DNA from: Pararge aegeria
Taxonomy: Eukaryota > Arthropoda > Insecta > Lepidoptera > Nymphalidae
Direction of reading: 5' to 3'
Assembly: GCF_905163445.1 (NCBI RefSeq)
Contig: NC_053195.1
Location: 2,408,501 to 2,472,500, forward strand
Length of the DNA stretch: 64,000 nucleotides
Shown here: positions 10,408-20,880 of the stretch, piece after piece
Numbering within the stretch: position 1 is the stretch's first letter
Layout: each line of letters opens with the position of its first letter
Notes under the pieces: model-generated
Told to the model about the DNA's origin: nothing
Seen by the model: the letters and a program-made list of their open reading frames with translations, nothing else
Database searches by the model: none
Translations under genes and position numbers: made by a program

Positions 10408-10735
10408 ATAGTGATAGCCGAGTGAGTAGTACTTCGACTTCACTTTCGGGGTAGCGAGTTCGAATCCCAGCACGCACCTCTAAATTTCTTAAGTTATGTG
10501 CGTTTAATAAATTTAAATATCACTTGCTTCAACGGTGAAGGAGAACATCGTGAGGAAACCTGCATACCTGAGAGTTCTCCAGAATGTTCTCAAATGTGTG
10601 GAAGTTCACCAATCCGCACTGGGCCAGCGTGGTGGACTACGGCCTAAACCCTTTTCATTCTTCATTCTCATTGTGAGAGCAGACACGTGCCCTGTGGTGG
10701 GCCGGTAATGGGTTGATATGATGATGTTGATGAAG
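10408..10735 (+). mobile_element. tRNA-derived SINE, family 1 (near full length)
   Basis: The head is AGTGATAGCCGAGTGAGTAG with B box GAGTTCGAATCCCAGCACGC. It continues with TTAAGTTATGTGCGTTTAAT, TCAACGGTGAAGGAGAACAT, GGGCCAGCGTGGTGGACTAC and GGCCGGTAATGGGTTGATAT, and ends in an ATGATG tail. It is one of the best-preserved copies. Confidence 0.88.
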
Positions 10736-11039
10736 GTATTTTACTTTTCATAAGATTAAGACATAAAGCTATTCATCTAATTAAGTTTAACTTGAAATGA
10801 AGAGTTTTGAAATGTTTACTCATAATACTGTTCGTGTGATTATTGTGAACTTTTAGCCCTACCCTAAAAGTGCTAAAGGCAAACTGTCTGTCTAGACATG
10901 ACGAAACTTTATTGATTGCTATTCAACGATATATTTGCAAGGTTGTATATGTGACCTAACAACGTAAGGTTTCCTACATTCTTGCTAGGCTACGAAACTT
11001 AAAAGGAGACCAATTTTTAACATAAAGATATCTTTTTTA

Positions 11040-11720
11040 TCCGATAAGGCTGATCATGACTTATGGTTACATAACTATTGACCTGTTATGAAAGCAGCAG
11101 CACTCAGGCGACAAAGGAAATATCAATGCTCAGAGTATCAAACGACCAAAGATACCGGTATCGACCAACGAGTTGTGAGAGGAAAGTGGCAAACTTAAAA
11201 ATCATAAATATATTTATGTTATCTTATATGACTGACCATGACTTATGGCTCAAAAATCTTGTTGCTAACTATGGGCCTCTTAAGAAAGCAGAAGTCATTC
11301 AGTGGGCAAAGGAAAGTCTCAGAGTATCAGTTCGGAAATAAGGAGATCCGCAAAAGTACCAGAGTTAGCGACACAGCCCAAAGAGTTGCGAGAGTAAAGT
11401 GGCTAAGTGCAGCCGAAGGAAACCTCCGGATCCCTACGGATATAACCTAAAAATCATTAAGATATTTATGCTATAAGACATGGCTGTAGATCATGGTTTA
11501 TGCCTCCAAAACAATGTTGCTAACTATGGTCCTAATATGAAAGCAGAAGTCATTCAGTAGACATGAAAAGTCTCAAAGTATCAAATCAGTAATATCAAGA
11601 TCACGACATAGGCCAACCAATTACGAGAGTCAAGTGACAACGCGCAGCTGAAGGTATCCTTTGGGCACATACGGGCAGAACACTTTCATAGGATTGAGAA
11701 TTGAATAAATATCTGTGCAG
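11040..11720 (+). mobile_element. Triplicated RTE-like LINE fragment
   Basis: Three degenerate direct repeats of about 230 bp start near 11045, 11222 and 11475. Each begins ATGACTTATGG or ATGGTTTATGC, followed by GTTGCTAACTATGG, ATGAAAGCAGAAGTCATTCA, AGTCTCAGAGTATCA and CGAGAGT-AAGTGGC. The middle copy translates to MGLLRKQKSFS and, near its end, TAQRVARVKWLSAAEG. This resembles the end of RTE-type ORF2 (compare the minus-strand remnant at 2815). All are decayed. Confidence 0.6.
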
Positions 11721-12094
11721 AGCTCAAGAACAAAGAGTGAAGACGAGTCGATTTAGTTCCTTACTCATCCTTTCAACAAGAAGGCCCGAGGTATCTTAAG
11801 GTTTATCTGCACTCTGTATGTTACTGACTGACTGTTATGCTGTCGATATCTCATGGACACGTATGAATAGCTTTGCTTCCTCATTTCTGTGAGAAGCAGC
11901 TCTGAAATGCTCTTCCGGTTTCCGTTTTCCCCGCCTACTATAATGTGGATACTTCCAAGTAAACAATGAATAGATATCTTCTAGATAAACACATTGTACC
12001 TTCGGGCTGTATTATCACATGCATTCACTCATCAAGTGTAATTACATTCAATTGTCAAGGCCAAAGTAAAACCTTTCTTAATTCTTCTTCTTCT

Positions 12095-12875
12095 TCTTTG
12101 TCGTAACACTCTTGCCAGAGTGGTCGTGGTCATCACGGTGGGACATTGTTTGTGGCAGTTGTTACTCGCCTCACGATCATTCGCCACTTCTCCCTGTTTG
12201 CAGATAGTCTGGTACACTCATGCAAGGGACCTCCCACTGAAGTTTTGTTTTGATCGGTCCATCGCATGGGTGACCTACCGCGTGCTCTAGTGCCTTCTAC
12301 CTTGCCCTGCACAATAAGGCGTTCTATGGAGTTGCTGTCTTTCCGGGAGACGTGACCGAAGAATTTTAATATGCGGCTATGTACTAATGTTGAGAGACGT
12401 TGCTTGATGTCCAGTTCTCGGATAATGGAAATATTGGTGCGAAATTCATTCCATGACACTCCAAGCATACTCTCTCCAACACCACATCTCTAAAGCATCA
12501 ATTTTCCTCTTCTCGACCTCTCGCAAAGTCCACGTCTCCGCGGTGTCTAAAAATATGGGGAAAACAAGTGTTTGTACAAGCCGGATCTTAGTGGCCTTAG
12601 TAATGTTACGGTTCCTCCATATTTTTTTCAGCTTTTCCATAGTAGTTCTCGTAATTGCCATACGTCGCTTTACCTCTTCTACGCAACCACCATTGTTAGT
12701 TATTAAAGCGCCAAGGTATACGTAGGATTGGACAACTTTATATTGGATGATTTTATCTATGGTAATTTGTAACTGTTTGGAAAAAGAATGTATTTTAACT
12801 ATCGTACAAATGTGTCTGAGCTTGTACTTTATCTTTTCAGTTGGTAGACAATAACTGAAGTAGTTTATCATCTTT
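12095..12875 (-). mobile_element. RTE-like LINE, reverse-transcriptase C-terminal end
   Basis: The minus-strand translation contains YVYLGALITNNGGCVEEVKR, then KKIWRNRNITKATKIRLVQT, ETWTLREVEK and ALEMWCW. After a one-base frame change near 12475 it gives FFGHVSRKDSNSIERLIVQG and RARGRSPMRWTDQ. These are hallmark segments of RTE-clade ORF2. It is a 5'-truncated copy with a (GAA)-rich 3' tail near 12080-12100, and it abuts the Helitron end at 12889. Confidence 0.82.
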
Positions 12876-12888
12876 TATTTATTTTCTA

Positions 12889-13278
12889 CTAGCGTACCCA
12901 GCCCGCTTTGCCGGGCTAGATTTTGCTTTATTTTATTTAAACAATAAACTTACATCATTAAATTTTTAATTTAAGTCTCATAATATAATGAATCATTTAT
13001 TTATCTCCGTATTCATTCTCTTCTATCCTCTTCTTGAGCGAGTGAAGATCATTATCTACACCCATGTACAACCAACAATAGAATCATAGTAAATAAAAGC
13101 TGTATTTGATAGTTTGACAGTTCAAAAATAGGAGTGCTCCGATCGTCACCAAACTTTACAGGAGTAACGCCAGGTCAATCCGGAGATTCCCTGAAAGTTT
13201 CATTGAAATCGGTCCAGCCGTTTCGGAGCCTATACGGAACATACCCACACACTTTCTCTTTTATATATATAGATAGGA
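12889..13278 (-). mobile_element. Non-autonomous Helitron
   Basis: On the minus strand the 3' terminus is the hairpin GCCCGGCAAAGCGGGC, then TGGGTACGCTAG followed by host T (position 12888). The 5' end starts TCCTATCTATATATATAAAA near 13278. The interior has the common CGGCTGGACCGATTTCA motif. The CTAG end preceded by a hairpin and followed by T is diagnostic of Helitrons. No ORF is present. Confidence 0.72.
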
Positions 13279-13789
13279 AGGAAGTCAGCTACCATTTTAC
13301 TAAGCCTTATTTCTGTCTTTGTTAGCTAGCTCTCTCTTTTCCTCTCTATCCTAGAGGACATTTTAACATGTACTTACATTTCTGTTTATTGCAGTGACCA
13401 CTCTATGTCGCTTTAATACAACTATTTTTTACATCTACAGCAATGCGTTTGACCGAGATCCGCGGCTCAATAAATCTGCGGTTACCACAATTTCACTAAT
13501 GACACGCTCTGCTAATTATTATCACAGTTTCAAAAATATTTCATCTTCCGTTGAGGTTTGCGGTCGATTTAATTGCCTAGTTTACGGACAGTGCATTATG
13601 GGGTTTGGGAAATTACATGCGACATTAGCACAGAGGGGCACCGCCCAAAAATGCATCAATGTGATCGTAACGAATAAAAATTGAATAAACTTTCTTCGTC
13701 TTTCATAAACGGAGCAGTCTCCACTTGATTGGAGTTTCATACTTTACATATACTATTATTTAAGGCGATGTGACGTTTGTTTCGGTTTA

Positions 13790-13878
13790 TTTCAAAATAA
13801 GGAAGCTGTGTATTATGCGTACGTCCATAATCAAGGTAACAAAACAATTAGGGCAGACCTACTTTTGCATTTATAATA
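13790..13878 (-). mobile_element. Helitron 5'-end fragment
   Basis: Read on the minus strand it starts TATTATAAATGCAAAAGTAG, immediately after the CTAG of the next element. It matches the Helitron 5' motif (AATATTATAAATG...). The two elements are arranged head to tail. Confidence 0.45.
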
Positions 13879-14580
13879 CTAGCTGACCCGCGCAACTTCG
13901 TCTGCACCAAATTGTTTTAATATCTTAAAAAAAACCTAGAAACTCAGTGCAGCGCTACCTACCAGGAACACCTGGTTTTATTTCCAAACTATGTTATTCG
14001 CGGCCGTACGTTATTCTATACCCGTCGCAACTTCTAAGCGATGGGTTCAATTTCAATATTTTAAAAATGAATTTGCAGGTATATAATCAAACTTTATATT
14101 TATATTATTTTATTTCTTTCACATTTATAATATTAGTATTTAGTAGGAAGATACGCATGCATTCGATCGTTGTCCCTTATGCCTCGCGACTTGCTGTTAT
14201 CTGTGAAGAGTTATGTCCTTTATCTCCAACAATAGTAATCAGAATTGGACAGTAAATGCTTGTTGGTATACACTTTAAAATAAAAAAAGAATTATACAAA
14301 ATCGGTCGAAATTTAACGGAAGCTATGAAGTAAAATTGATAAAAAAAATCATCCCATTTCCCGGAGGAAACTTATTGTTTATCGGGATAAAAAGTATCCT
14401 ATATGTTGACCCGGTATATCAGCTACCACTATATCAAATTTTATTTAAATTCATTCAGTAGTTTTCACGTGATGCCCGGACAGACAGACAGACACACAAA
14501 AATTCAATAAAAATCTGTTTTGGACTCAGTGTCGATTATAAAGCATCCCCCGGTCAAAATTTGCAAAATATATTAAATGT
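13879..14580 (-). mobile_element. Helitron-derived element
   Basis: The minus-strand 3' end is GCAGACGAAGTTGCGCGGGT then CAGCTAG, followed by T (13878). The interior contains TAGGATACTTTTTATCCCGA and CACGTGAAAACTACTGAATG, and a GTCTGTCTGTCTG tract. These segments accompany this end type widely in Lepidoptera. The 5' boundary is not certain. Confidence 0.55.
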
Positions 14581-15233
14581 ACAGAAATCTTCGCTGGTTT
14601 ATGATTCACATTTGATAGACCCAATCGCAATAAATACATTCTTGTATATTTGTAAAACGACATTTTACCTACCCTTCGGGAATGGACTCAGATACACTTG
14701 TGGTCCGTAGCTTTTAGCAAGAGGTGAAACAGCGGCTTACGCTACTATAATTTAATACATAAGTACAGTTTTATTTCACGTTTATCACTTAGACGACTTC
14801 ATTTGAATTTTACCTATTATCACGTTAAGCTTTTAAACTATTAAATTCAAATAAGGATATTCACGTGCACGTCATCGTAGGTAGTTCAATAGCCCCACAG
14901 ATCGGGGCCATGTTATGTGTTCCAGCGTGAGCGTGAGGTTACGGTGGGTGTGATTGACCGACATCGGCATTAACTTTTATACTGATAATAGGTACATTAA
15001 GCTCATAACTCGATACGATCAATAACACTTGGATAGAAGTAAATAGGCACTCCACTTTTTTGTGTTAATAGATTTGTAACAGTTTTTTTGAATGTTAAAA
15101 GCTTTTTTTATGACAACAGATCGCTGCGATCCCACTTCTGATGTTCAGTTTAGTAATGATGCCGATTAAGGTGAAATCGTGAGGAAATCTCCTTTGTCAT
15201 CGATTACAGAAAGGTTCGCGCTAGACTTTGTAC

Positions 15234-15290
15234 CCAGTGGCATGCACTTCATACATGCACAAAGGCACTGGCTACTCATTTTTTTTATAA
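15234..15290. repeat. hAT-like element end fragment
   Basis: CAGTGGCATGCACTTCATACATGCACAAAGGCAC resembles the left end of the element at 26832-27015 (CAGTGGCGTGCACTCCATAC). No matching right end was found. Confidence 0.4.
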
Positions 15291-15950
15291 CTCGGATAGA
15301 ATGATGATTTTTCCACTTTATTTCATACACGCAACTATCCCCAATAGTATCGTAATACTGTAACGACAGAGTAAAATTATACTTAGTCATTAGTCTTAAC
15401 GCTCAAATTCGGCTACACTTCTTAAGCCAGCGTAACTAAAGCAGTCGGCTATTTTACATACCTTGTGGTATGTAAAATATGTAAAACTAGTACAGATTTT
15501 GGGACTTTTATGTTGGAGGTTCTCAGTACATATGATGTTATTAGAATCTTTTAAGAACTCAATGTACCTACTGGCCGATAAATACGAGTCGATAGGTAAT
15601 AGGTATCCTCGATAAAGCTTTCGTGATTGCGATAATCTCGTACGGTATTAAATTGAAATGTCAGAGATCATTTCAATCCCACGATCTAAGATTGCATTCT
15701 AAGAACTGCCAGCCAGTTCCCCATAATGAAACAAACACTGGTCTTTGTTATTGTGCCTACTTGATGTGTGATGAACGCATTATCCATACGTACGGAGGGC
15801 GTAAGTAAGTTCTAGGTACTCAAGTCTTATTTGAGGAGCTCTGGTACAAGTTTTTGGTACTATATTTTATTGATTCTGACTTATCCTGGCTAATATATCG
15901 CCAATTGTCTGGCGAATCTATTCTTAAAATAAAGCTAAATGGGTATTTGT

Positions 15951-16291
15951 TTTTTTTTTATTTCACTACAAGTTCGCCCTTTTTAATCTCACCAGCTGGT
16001 AAGCGATGATGCAGTCTTAAGATGTTAACTGGCTAACCTGTTAATGGTATGGCTATTATATTATACCCATATCCCTGCTTATCAACCATTTAAATAACAG
16101 CGACATCGTACCGGAACGCTAAATCGCTTAACAGCACATCTTTGTCGTTAGGGTGGTAACTTGAATCCCATCAGACCAGACCAGAGGAAATTCAGAAATT
16201 ATAAATTAACAGACTGCACCCGTTGGGGATCGAACGCGGGACAGCACTCATAATACCACAAAGCTCACCGCTGCACCAAAGAGGACGTCGA
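15951..16291 (-). mobile_element. tRNA-derived SINE, family 2 (near full length)
   Basis: On the minus strand the tRNA-like head is TTTGGTGCAGCGGTGAGCTT with a GTTCGATCCCC B box. It continues through TCTGGTCTGGTCTGATGGGA, CGTTCCGGTACGATGTCG and CCAGCTGGTGAGATTAAA, and ends in a poly-A-like tail (plus-strand T-run at 15951). It lies 430 bp from the TBC exon 16719-16973. Confidence 0.78.
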
Positions 16292-16718
16292 TTGAACGCG
16301 CCACCATACGTATCTCAAAAAACCTTCATTTGACACCATTTTTTAAAGATGGTTATGGACTATGTAAACGATATGGAATGGAGCAATGCACTAGCGATGC
16401 GTCGCGGTGGGTCCTGGGATAAAAGTTTGTTTGAACAAAATTTCTTGCCAGAAGTAGTACACTAATGGTAGAATAATGAATGATGACGTTTCTGTAAGAC
16501 TACATTTCAAAAGTGCCTGTAAAGAAGTGCTTCTTGACATAAACAAATTTGTAATTTACATCAATTTAAATAACTACTTTTAAATCACTTTTTAATTAAC
16601 CCCAAAAGAAGATTTCACAAGATGAATCTAAATAAATGTCTGATGTTTGTACTTTGGGGCGCGAGCAAAATGCGCGGACGAATTTTCATTAAAAAATAGA
16701 AGCTTTTAAGTATCTCAC

Positions 16719-16973
16719 CTATCATGTTGTATGAGAGCTATAGAACTGGCGACCAGATCATCAAACTGCTTCTCGCTGGCCGAGCTGCCCTGCCTCTTGT
16801 GGTGATGAGGAGTGTTAGCGGCTGATGATGCAGGCGTCAGCGACTTCTGAACTTCGGTGGTGTGGTTCTTATCGAGGTTGCAGGTGGATTTACTGCTGAA
16901 CAAACGCCAAGATGAGCCAACGCTGGAGTCTTGGCTTTTGGTTGATGAACTGCTTTTCCATGGGAAAACACCT
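16719..16973 (-). CDS. TBC1D12/TBC1D14-like: TBC1D12/14-like protein, Ser-rich N-terminal exon
   Basis: This internal exon of 255 nt enters at codon phase 2 and exits leaving two bases (AG) of an Arg codon. The acceptor is a T-rich tract ending TTACAG; the donor is AG|GTGAGA. It encodes about 84 residues starting GVFPWKSSSTKSQDSS, then a WRLFSSK motif, a Thr/Ser/His-rich linker and an acidic helix (EKQFDDLVASSIALIQHD). It lacks any catalytic domain; in this family the corresponding region is mostly disordered and precedes the conserved RPSNLPAK motif, which is completed by the next exon. A second AG two bases downstream of the chosen acceptor would shift the frame, so the first AG is used. 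The upstream exon(s) were not located. Confidence 0.82.
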
Positions 16974-17070
16974 CTGTAACAAAGAAAAAAATAACAATAA
17001 ATATTAAGTCTACGAGTAGGGTCAATGTTTTGGTGAATGGCATCCGACTAAAGAGGATTGAAAGTTTTTT

Positions 17071-17197
17071 TTAAAATACTACGACAATACACACATCGCC
17101 ATCTAGTCCCCAAAGTAAGCGTAACTTGTGTTATGGGCACTAAGATATCGGATGAATATTTTTATGAACTATATACATAAATACTTATTATACCTTA
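17071..17197 (-). mobile_element. SINE family 3, truncated
   Basis: It contains the family-3 tail and body (ACTACGACAATACACACATC, GTAAGCGTAACTTGTG, ATACATAAATACTTATTATA) but no tRNA-like head. Confidence 0.65.
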
Positions 17198-17204
17198 TTT
17201 ATGA

Positions 17205-17385
17205 TTGAACATGGGTTCGATTCAAAGGTATTGGGGTTTTCTGGCAAGGAATTCCCACTACCCGGAGCTAGGAAATTTGCGCTGTCAGCCCCCGAGCCTG
17301 GAAGAGCACGTTAAGGCTTCCGTGCCGGCTATTATCGATAACATGTGAAATAATCATGAAAGCACGCCATCTCATCGTAGTCTAT
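17205..17385 (+). mobile_element. SINE-like element, family 4
   Basis: It has a B-box-like CATGGGTTCGATTCAAAGG, then CACTACCCGGAGCTAGGAAA, GCTGTCAGCCCCCGAGCCTG and AGAGCACGTTAAGGCTTC. The same blocks occur in reverse near 47440-47520. Confidence 0.5.
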
Positions 17386-18169
17386 TCAGTGAAAGTTATA
17401 TGCTCTAAATCCCTTTCTCGTATGCGAGAAAATGCATGTATTTATTAATTGGACTTGATGCCCTTTTAGCAGTCATGATATTATGATTACTAAGATATCT
17501 TTTAAGTAAGTACCTTTCTATTTATAGTAGCACCGAACTGACTTCGACGACAATAACATAACAACAAAACTTTTGCGTCTCGAAAATTTCGGAAGATAAA
17601 TTTGTTTTCCTTGCTAAGAACCTTAACTTCCAATATGATTAACCGGAAACTTCAAAAACGAAGGAGGTCCGAAAATGTTCGACTGTACATAATATATTTT
17701 GAAAATTTGTTGTTTGAAAAAATTGTTTGTAGAATGGAACCCCCTTAGTGTCTATTACGGAGGGGGTTCCATTGTGACCAAGTATAGAAGGATCTGATGA
17801 GGGGATCCAATAGAAGTCGGGGGAAATTTGCAAATATTGTACAGTATGTTTGTTGAACTATCTCAATTCAAATGAAATCTATTAATCGTTCAGGTGTTTG
17901 AGTCTGAGAGACATATAAGTGGTTTTTTTTAGTTCGTTTATGTTATCGTTTTGCCACAGTTCCGTACATAGTTACAGAGCTCTACACGAAAATATGTACA
18001 TAAGCAACTACGAGTACGTTAAGTAAATAATGTAGCTCTATATGGCGGTGCTCAGACGTTCGTCCGGAATGTCATTGTGTGATAATTTAATCTCGTCGAG
18101 ATCGTGGGCGGAGTTCACGATAAAGTGCTTCCTCGCAAATACTTTGATATACTACAACTACTTGTAAAC

Positions 18170-18430
18170 ATTTAAATTGATAATTGTTGTTAGGATCCAT
18201 AGTAATAATGATCTATCAGGGCGCCGTGCAATATTTAAATTGATAATTGTTGTTAGGATCCATAGTAATAATGATCTATCAGGGCGCCGTGCAATATTTA
18301 AATTGATAATTGTTGTTAGGATCCATAGTAATAATGATCTATCAGGGCGCCGTGCAATATTTAAATTGATAATTGTTGTTAGGATCCATAGTAATAATGA
18401 TCTATCAGGGCGCCGTGCAATATTTAAATT
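18170..18430. repeat. 63-bp minisatellite, four apparently identical copies
   Basis: Units start at 18170, 18233, 18296 and 18359, with a 9-base partial fifth unit. Each unit opens ATTTAAATTGATAATTGTTG and carries GGATCC and GGCGCC sites. I saw no substitution among the four. Because 63 is divisible by three, one frame on each strand stays open and gives a 21-residue peptide repeat; this is most simply explained by the repeat. The array ends exactly where a minus-strand LINE 3' end begins (18431). Confidence 0.95.
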
Positions 18431-18640
18431 AAAAATCAAATATTCTTTATTCATTTAGGCCTATCACAGGCACTTATGAAGCTTTCATACATATATGTTT
18501 ACATAATCGCGAGGCGATGTGATAACTTCGTTCACCAACTTAAACCTGAAGCTACGAGGGTTCCAAAAGCGCCCTGATCTAAAAAGCGCACACAACAATG
18601 TGGATGTTTGAAAGGATTATTAATGCAAGAGTGTTTATGC
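18431..18640 (-). mobile_element. LINE 3' end
   Basis: Minus-strand 3'UTR-like sequence: plus-strand text TTCTTTATTCATTTAGGCCT, CACAGGCACTTATGAAGC, AACTTAAACCTGAAGCTACG, AGGGTTCCAAAAGCGCCCTG. It is a related subfamily of the 3' ends at 18671 and 35322. Its 3' terminus abuts the minisatellite. Confidence 0.6.
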
Positions 18641-18670
18641 ATATATCGCCCGGAATCTATTAACCTCTTA

Positions 18671-18940
18671 AGTCAAAGTCAAAAATTTATTTATTCAATT
18701 ACGACCGGCCCATAGATGGCACTTAAGATCCGTAAATAATCCGAGAATTGTGTACATGGTAGTGAGATTATGGCGAAAACCACATTCGTACACTTAAAAC
18801 TAAAGCTTCGAGGATTCCAAACGCGCCCTCTGGTGTAATAAGAAGCCCACAACAAACTTAACCGGGTGTTTTTTGTTATCACCATCTCACATTGTCATTT
18901 AAAATTGTTAGAAGAGCTACCTGGTTAGAGCATAATTGAA
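18671..18940 (-). mobile_element. Jockey/CR1-like LINE 3' end
   Basis: The plus-strand text reads AGTCAAAGTCAAAAATTTAT, CCCATAGATGGCACTTAAGA, AAACTAAAGCTTCGAGG and CACCATCTCACATTGTCATT. This is the reverse complement of the 3'UTR at 8985-9280, with its (TTTGAC) tail. Confidence 0.75.
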
Positions 18941-18959
18941 ACAGAAGCGTTTTTATCGA

Positions 18960-19060
18960 TAACGTAGTTATCCCACTTCTGAGCACAGGGTCGTCTCTCA
19001 TAGGAGAGACCACTTTAAAACATAGACCCATCACAATGCTCCAGGTACAGACGAGATTCA
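18960..19060 (-). repeat. SINE family 4 tail-like fragment
   Basis: It contains TCTCATAGGAGAGACCA and AACATAGACCCATCACAATG, resembling the 3' part of the family-4 repeat (a GGAGAGAGGCC-type motif in reverse). It is degraded. Confidence 0.35.
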
Positions 19061-19544
19061 GTCGACGGCTGACTTGTAGTGGAAGAAAAAAAAATGTACG
19101 GATGCACTGTGAAACTTCATAGTAAAGTTTATGAATAAGTTCGCAAGGGTCATCGTAGCTTATGTAGAGGCTACGAATAATAAAGATAGGTATCCCAGCT
19201 AAGGGTCATCAGCCATCACCCAACTAGGTACTCGAGTGGGCCTTGAACGCAATCTAGTTAGAGAAACAAAGGAAAGAGGGCTTATACAACATATCTAAGA
19301 GGATAGACGTGCATCCACCTCAGGGCTCTATCGCAAGGTGAGATCTAAAGATAGAGAGTAGTCTACAGCTATAATTAAAATATATAAACTTCATACACCG
19401 GAAGAGTTTGTATGCCCCTATCTTTGAACGCGCCTTGGAAATTCCATTCCAATACGGTTTTATTTGATTAACAAAAGCACATGCTATAATAGCTAAAAAA
19501 TGCAATAAAATTTGATATTTTTGGACAGGTAACATAGATAGGTA

Positions 19545-19745
19545 CTGAAATCATAAGCAGCATACTTTCTATCCCGATATATACTTTATGTTGGAAAAGA
19601 GCAATCTGCTGAGTTTCTTGCCGGATCTTCTCAGTGGAATCTGCCTTCCGAACCGTAGGTAGAGTCACCTACAAACAGACTGACTTGACGTTTCAAAAGT
19701 GCTTATAAACTAGGGCTACTTAAAATAAATGAATTTTGAATTCAA
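19545..19745 (+). mobile_element. LINE 3' untranslated end
   Basis: GCTGAGTTTCTTGCCGGATC, AATCTGCCTTCCGAACCGTA, GACGTTTCAAAAGTGC, then AAATAAATGAATTTTGAATT. This block order is typical of a lepidopteran LINE 3' end with a TTTGAA-type tail. Confidence 0.6.
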
Positions 19746-19927
19746 TAAAGGGGCAAGCGAATAGTCCTCGTAGACATGCGGCAGTTTTTTTTTTAATTTA
19801 AAATATAATTTCGTACGAATTACAAAAGGGGCAATCAGGCTCTTTCTGGAGGCAACCGACATTTGCTGAGATATGTAGACAGCGGCGTTACAATAGATCG
19901 TTACTGTTCAATATGACACCAGGGACC

Positions 19928-20090
19928 CAGTGGCAAGCATAGATGGTATGCACAGGGTATGCAGATGATATAAAATGAAGAAAAGCTCCAGTACGACTTA
20001 TAAAAAACATATATTTATAACTCGTACAGGAGATTTTCTTCATTTTATATCATATGCATACCCTGTGCATACCCTCTATTCACGCCACTG
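19928..20090. mobile_element. hAT-like foldback MITE with 8-bp target duplication
   Basis: The element begins CAGTGGCAAG and ends TTCACGCCACTG. It is flanked by identical CAGGGACC repeats (19920-19927 and 20091-20098), the 8-bp target duplication expected of hAT transposons. Internally it folds back: TGATATAAAATGAAGAAAA near 19968 pairs with TTTTCTTCATTTTATATCA near 20033, leaving a short AT-rich loop. It has no ORF, so it depended on a transposase elsewhere. The intact duplication and well-preserved arms suggest a fairly young insertion. Confidence 0.9.
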
Positions 20091-20389
20091 CAGGGACCAA
20101 AGGAACCTGAGACGCGAACAGAAGAAGACGAACCGTTATGGTGGGTAAAGTAAAGAGGCTAGGTCGCGTATGCGTGAAAAAGTTCCCGAGACACAGACAA
20201 TGTGTTAAAACAGTTTGGGGCAGGATATAAATAAGTGATGCAGTAGTTCGAAGCCTTTAATCTCGTAGTAAATGCCGACATCGTCTAGACAGTGTCGCGC
20301 AGTGGCTAGAGACGATACAACAATCGGAAACAAAGATTATATATTGAAAGCCCTAATTTCCCATTCGCATTATAATATTAATTTGTATA

Positions 20390-20880
20390 CATCATCATCA
20401 TCATCAGCCTATCTAAGTCCACTGCTGGACTAAGGCCTGTTCATTTGCACGCCATCTCGGTCTATTGCTGGTTAGCTGCATCCAGTTCTTCCCTACTGCC
20501 TTTACAATATCATCTCTCCATCGAGCTGGTGGTCGGCCGATGCTTCTGTGTCCAGTGCGCGGTTGCCAATCCAGAATCACTCGACTCCACCGCCCGTCCT
20601 ACCTTCGACATATGTGACCCGCCCAGTTACATTTCAGGGCCGCTGCTCTTTGAACGATGTCAGTGATTCCAGTTCGGTTTCTGATCTCTTCGTCTCTTCG
20701 TTGCCCGTTGAGCCACTTTGAGCCGACGCACTCCTTCTTTGTAAGGGTCCATGTCTCTGCTCCATATGTCATAGTGTAGGGTAGGACACATTGGTCGAAT
20801 ACTTTGCGCTTTAAGCATAAAGGAATGTCTCCCTTAAGGACGTCTGAGAGTTTCCTAAAGGCTACCCACCCGATAATACC
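20390..20880 (-). mobile_element. RTE-like LINE ORF2 C-terminus
   Basis: The minus strand encodes, with interruptions, YGAETWTLTKKEC, TGITDIVQRAAALKCNWAGH and RPPARWRDDIVK. These are typical of RTE-clade ORF2 ends. An ATGATGATGATG tail lies at 20392-20405 on the complementary side. It is 5'-truncated and defective. Confidence 0.75.

Larger units (their letters stand above)
478..16973 (-). other. TBC1D12/TBC1D14-like: TBC1D12/14-like Rab-GAP gene (partial locus)
   Basis: Three minus-strand exons join in frame into one protein: 16973-16719, then 4548-4342, then 1072-478. All have AG acceptors and GT donors. Exon phases agree: the 16719 exon leaves AG and the 4548 exon supplies A, giving Arg; the 4342 exon leaves AT and the 1072 exon supplies G, giving Met. 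The joined product runs from a Ser-rich segment, through RPSNLPAK and a charged Ala/Arg/Glu helix, into the TBC domain. TBC1D12/14 proteins are Rab GTPase-activating proteins acting in membrane traffic (known of the family: recycling endosomes and autophagy). Introns are about 12.2 kb and 3.3 kb. The gene is incomplete at both ends: the protein start lies upstream of 16973, and the rest of the TBC domain lies left of position 1. Splicing is inferred from sequence only. Confidence 0.88.

Noticed and set aside
12446..12871. Host gene encoding the YLGALITNNGG protein
   Set aside because: The motifs are those of an RTE-like retrotransposon, and the frame is broken near 12475.
18170..18430. CRISPR-like array
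   Set aside because: Units are directly adjacent with no spacers, and the genome is eukaryotic.
18158..18458. Repeat proteins on both strands (21-residue units)
   Set aside because: They are by-products of a minisatellite whose unit is a multiple of three; no promoter, splice site or codon signature supports translation.
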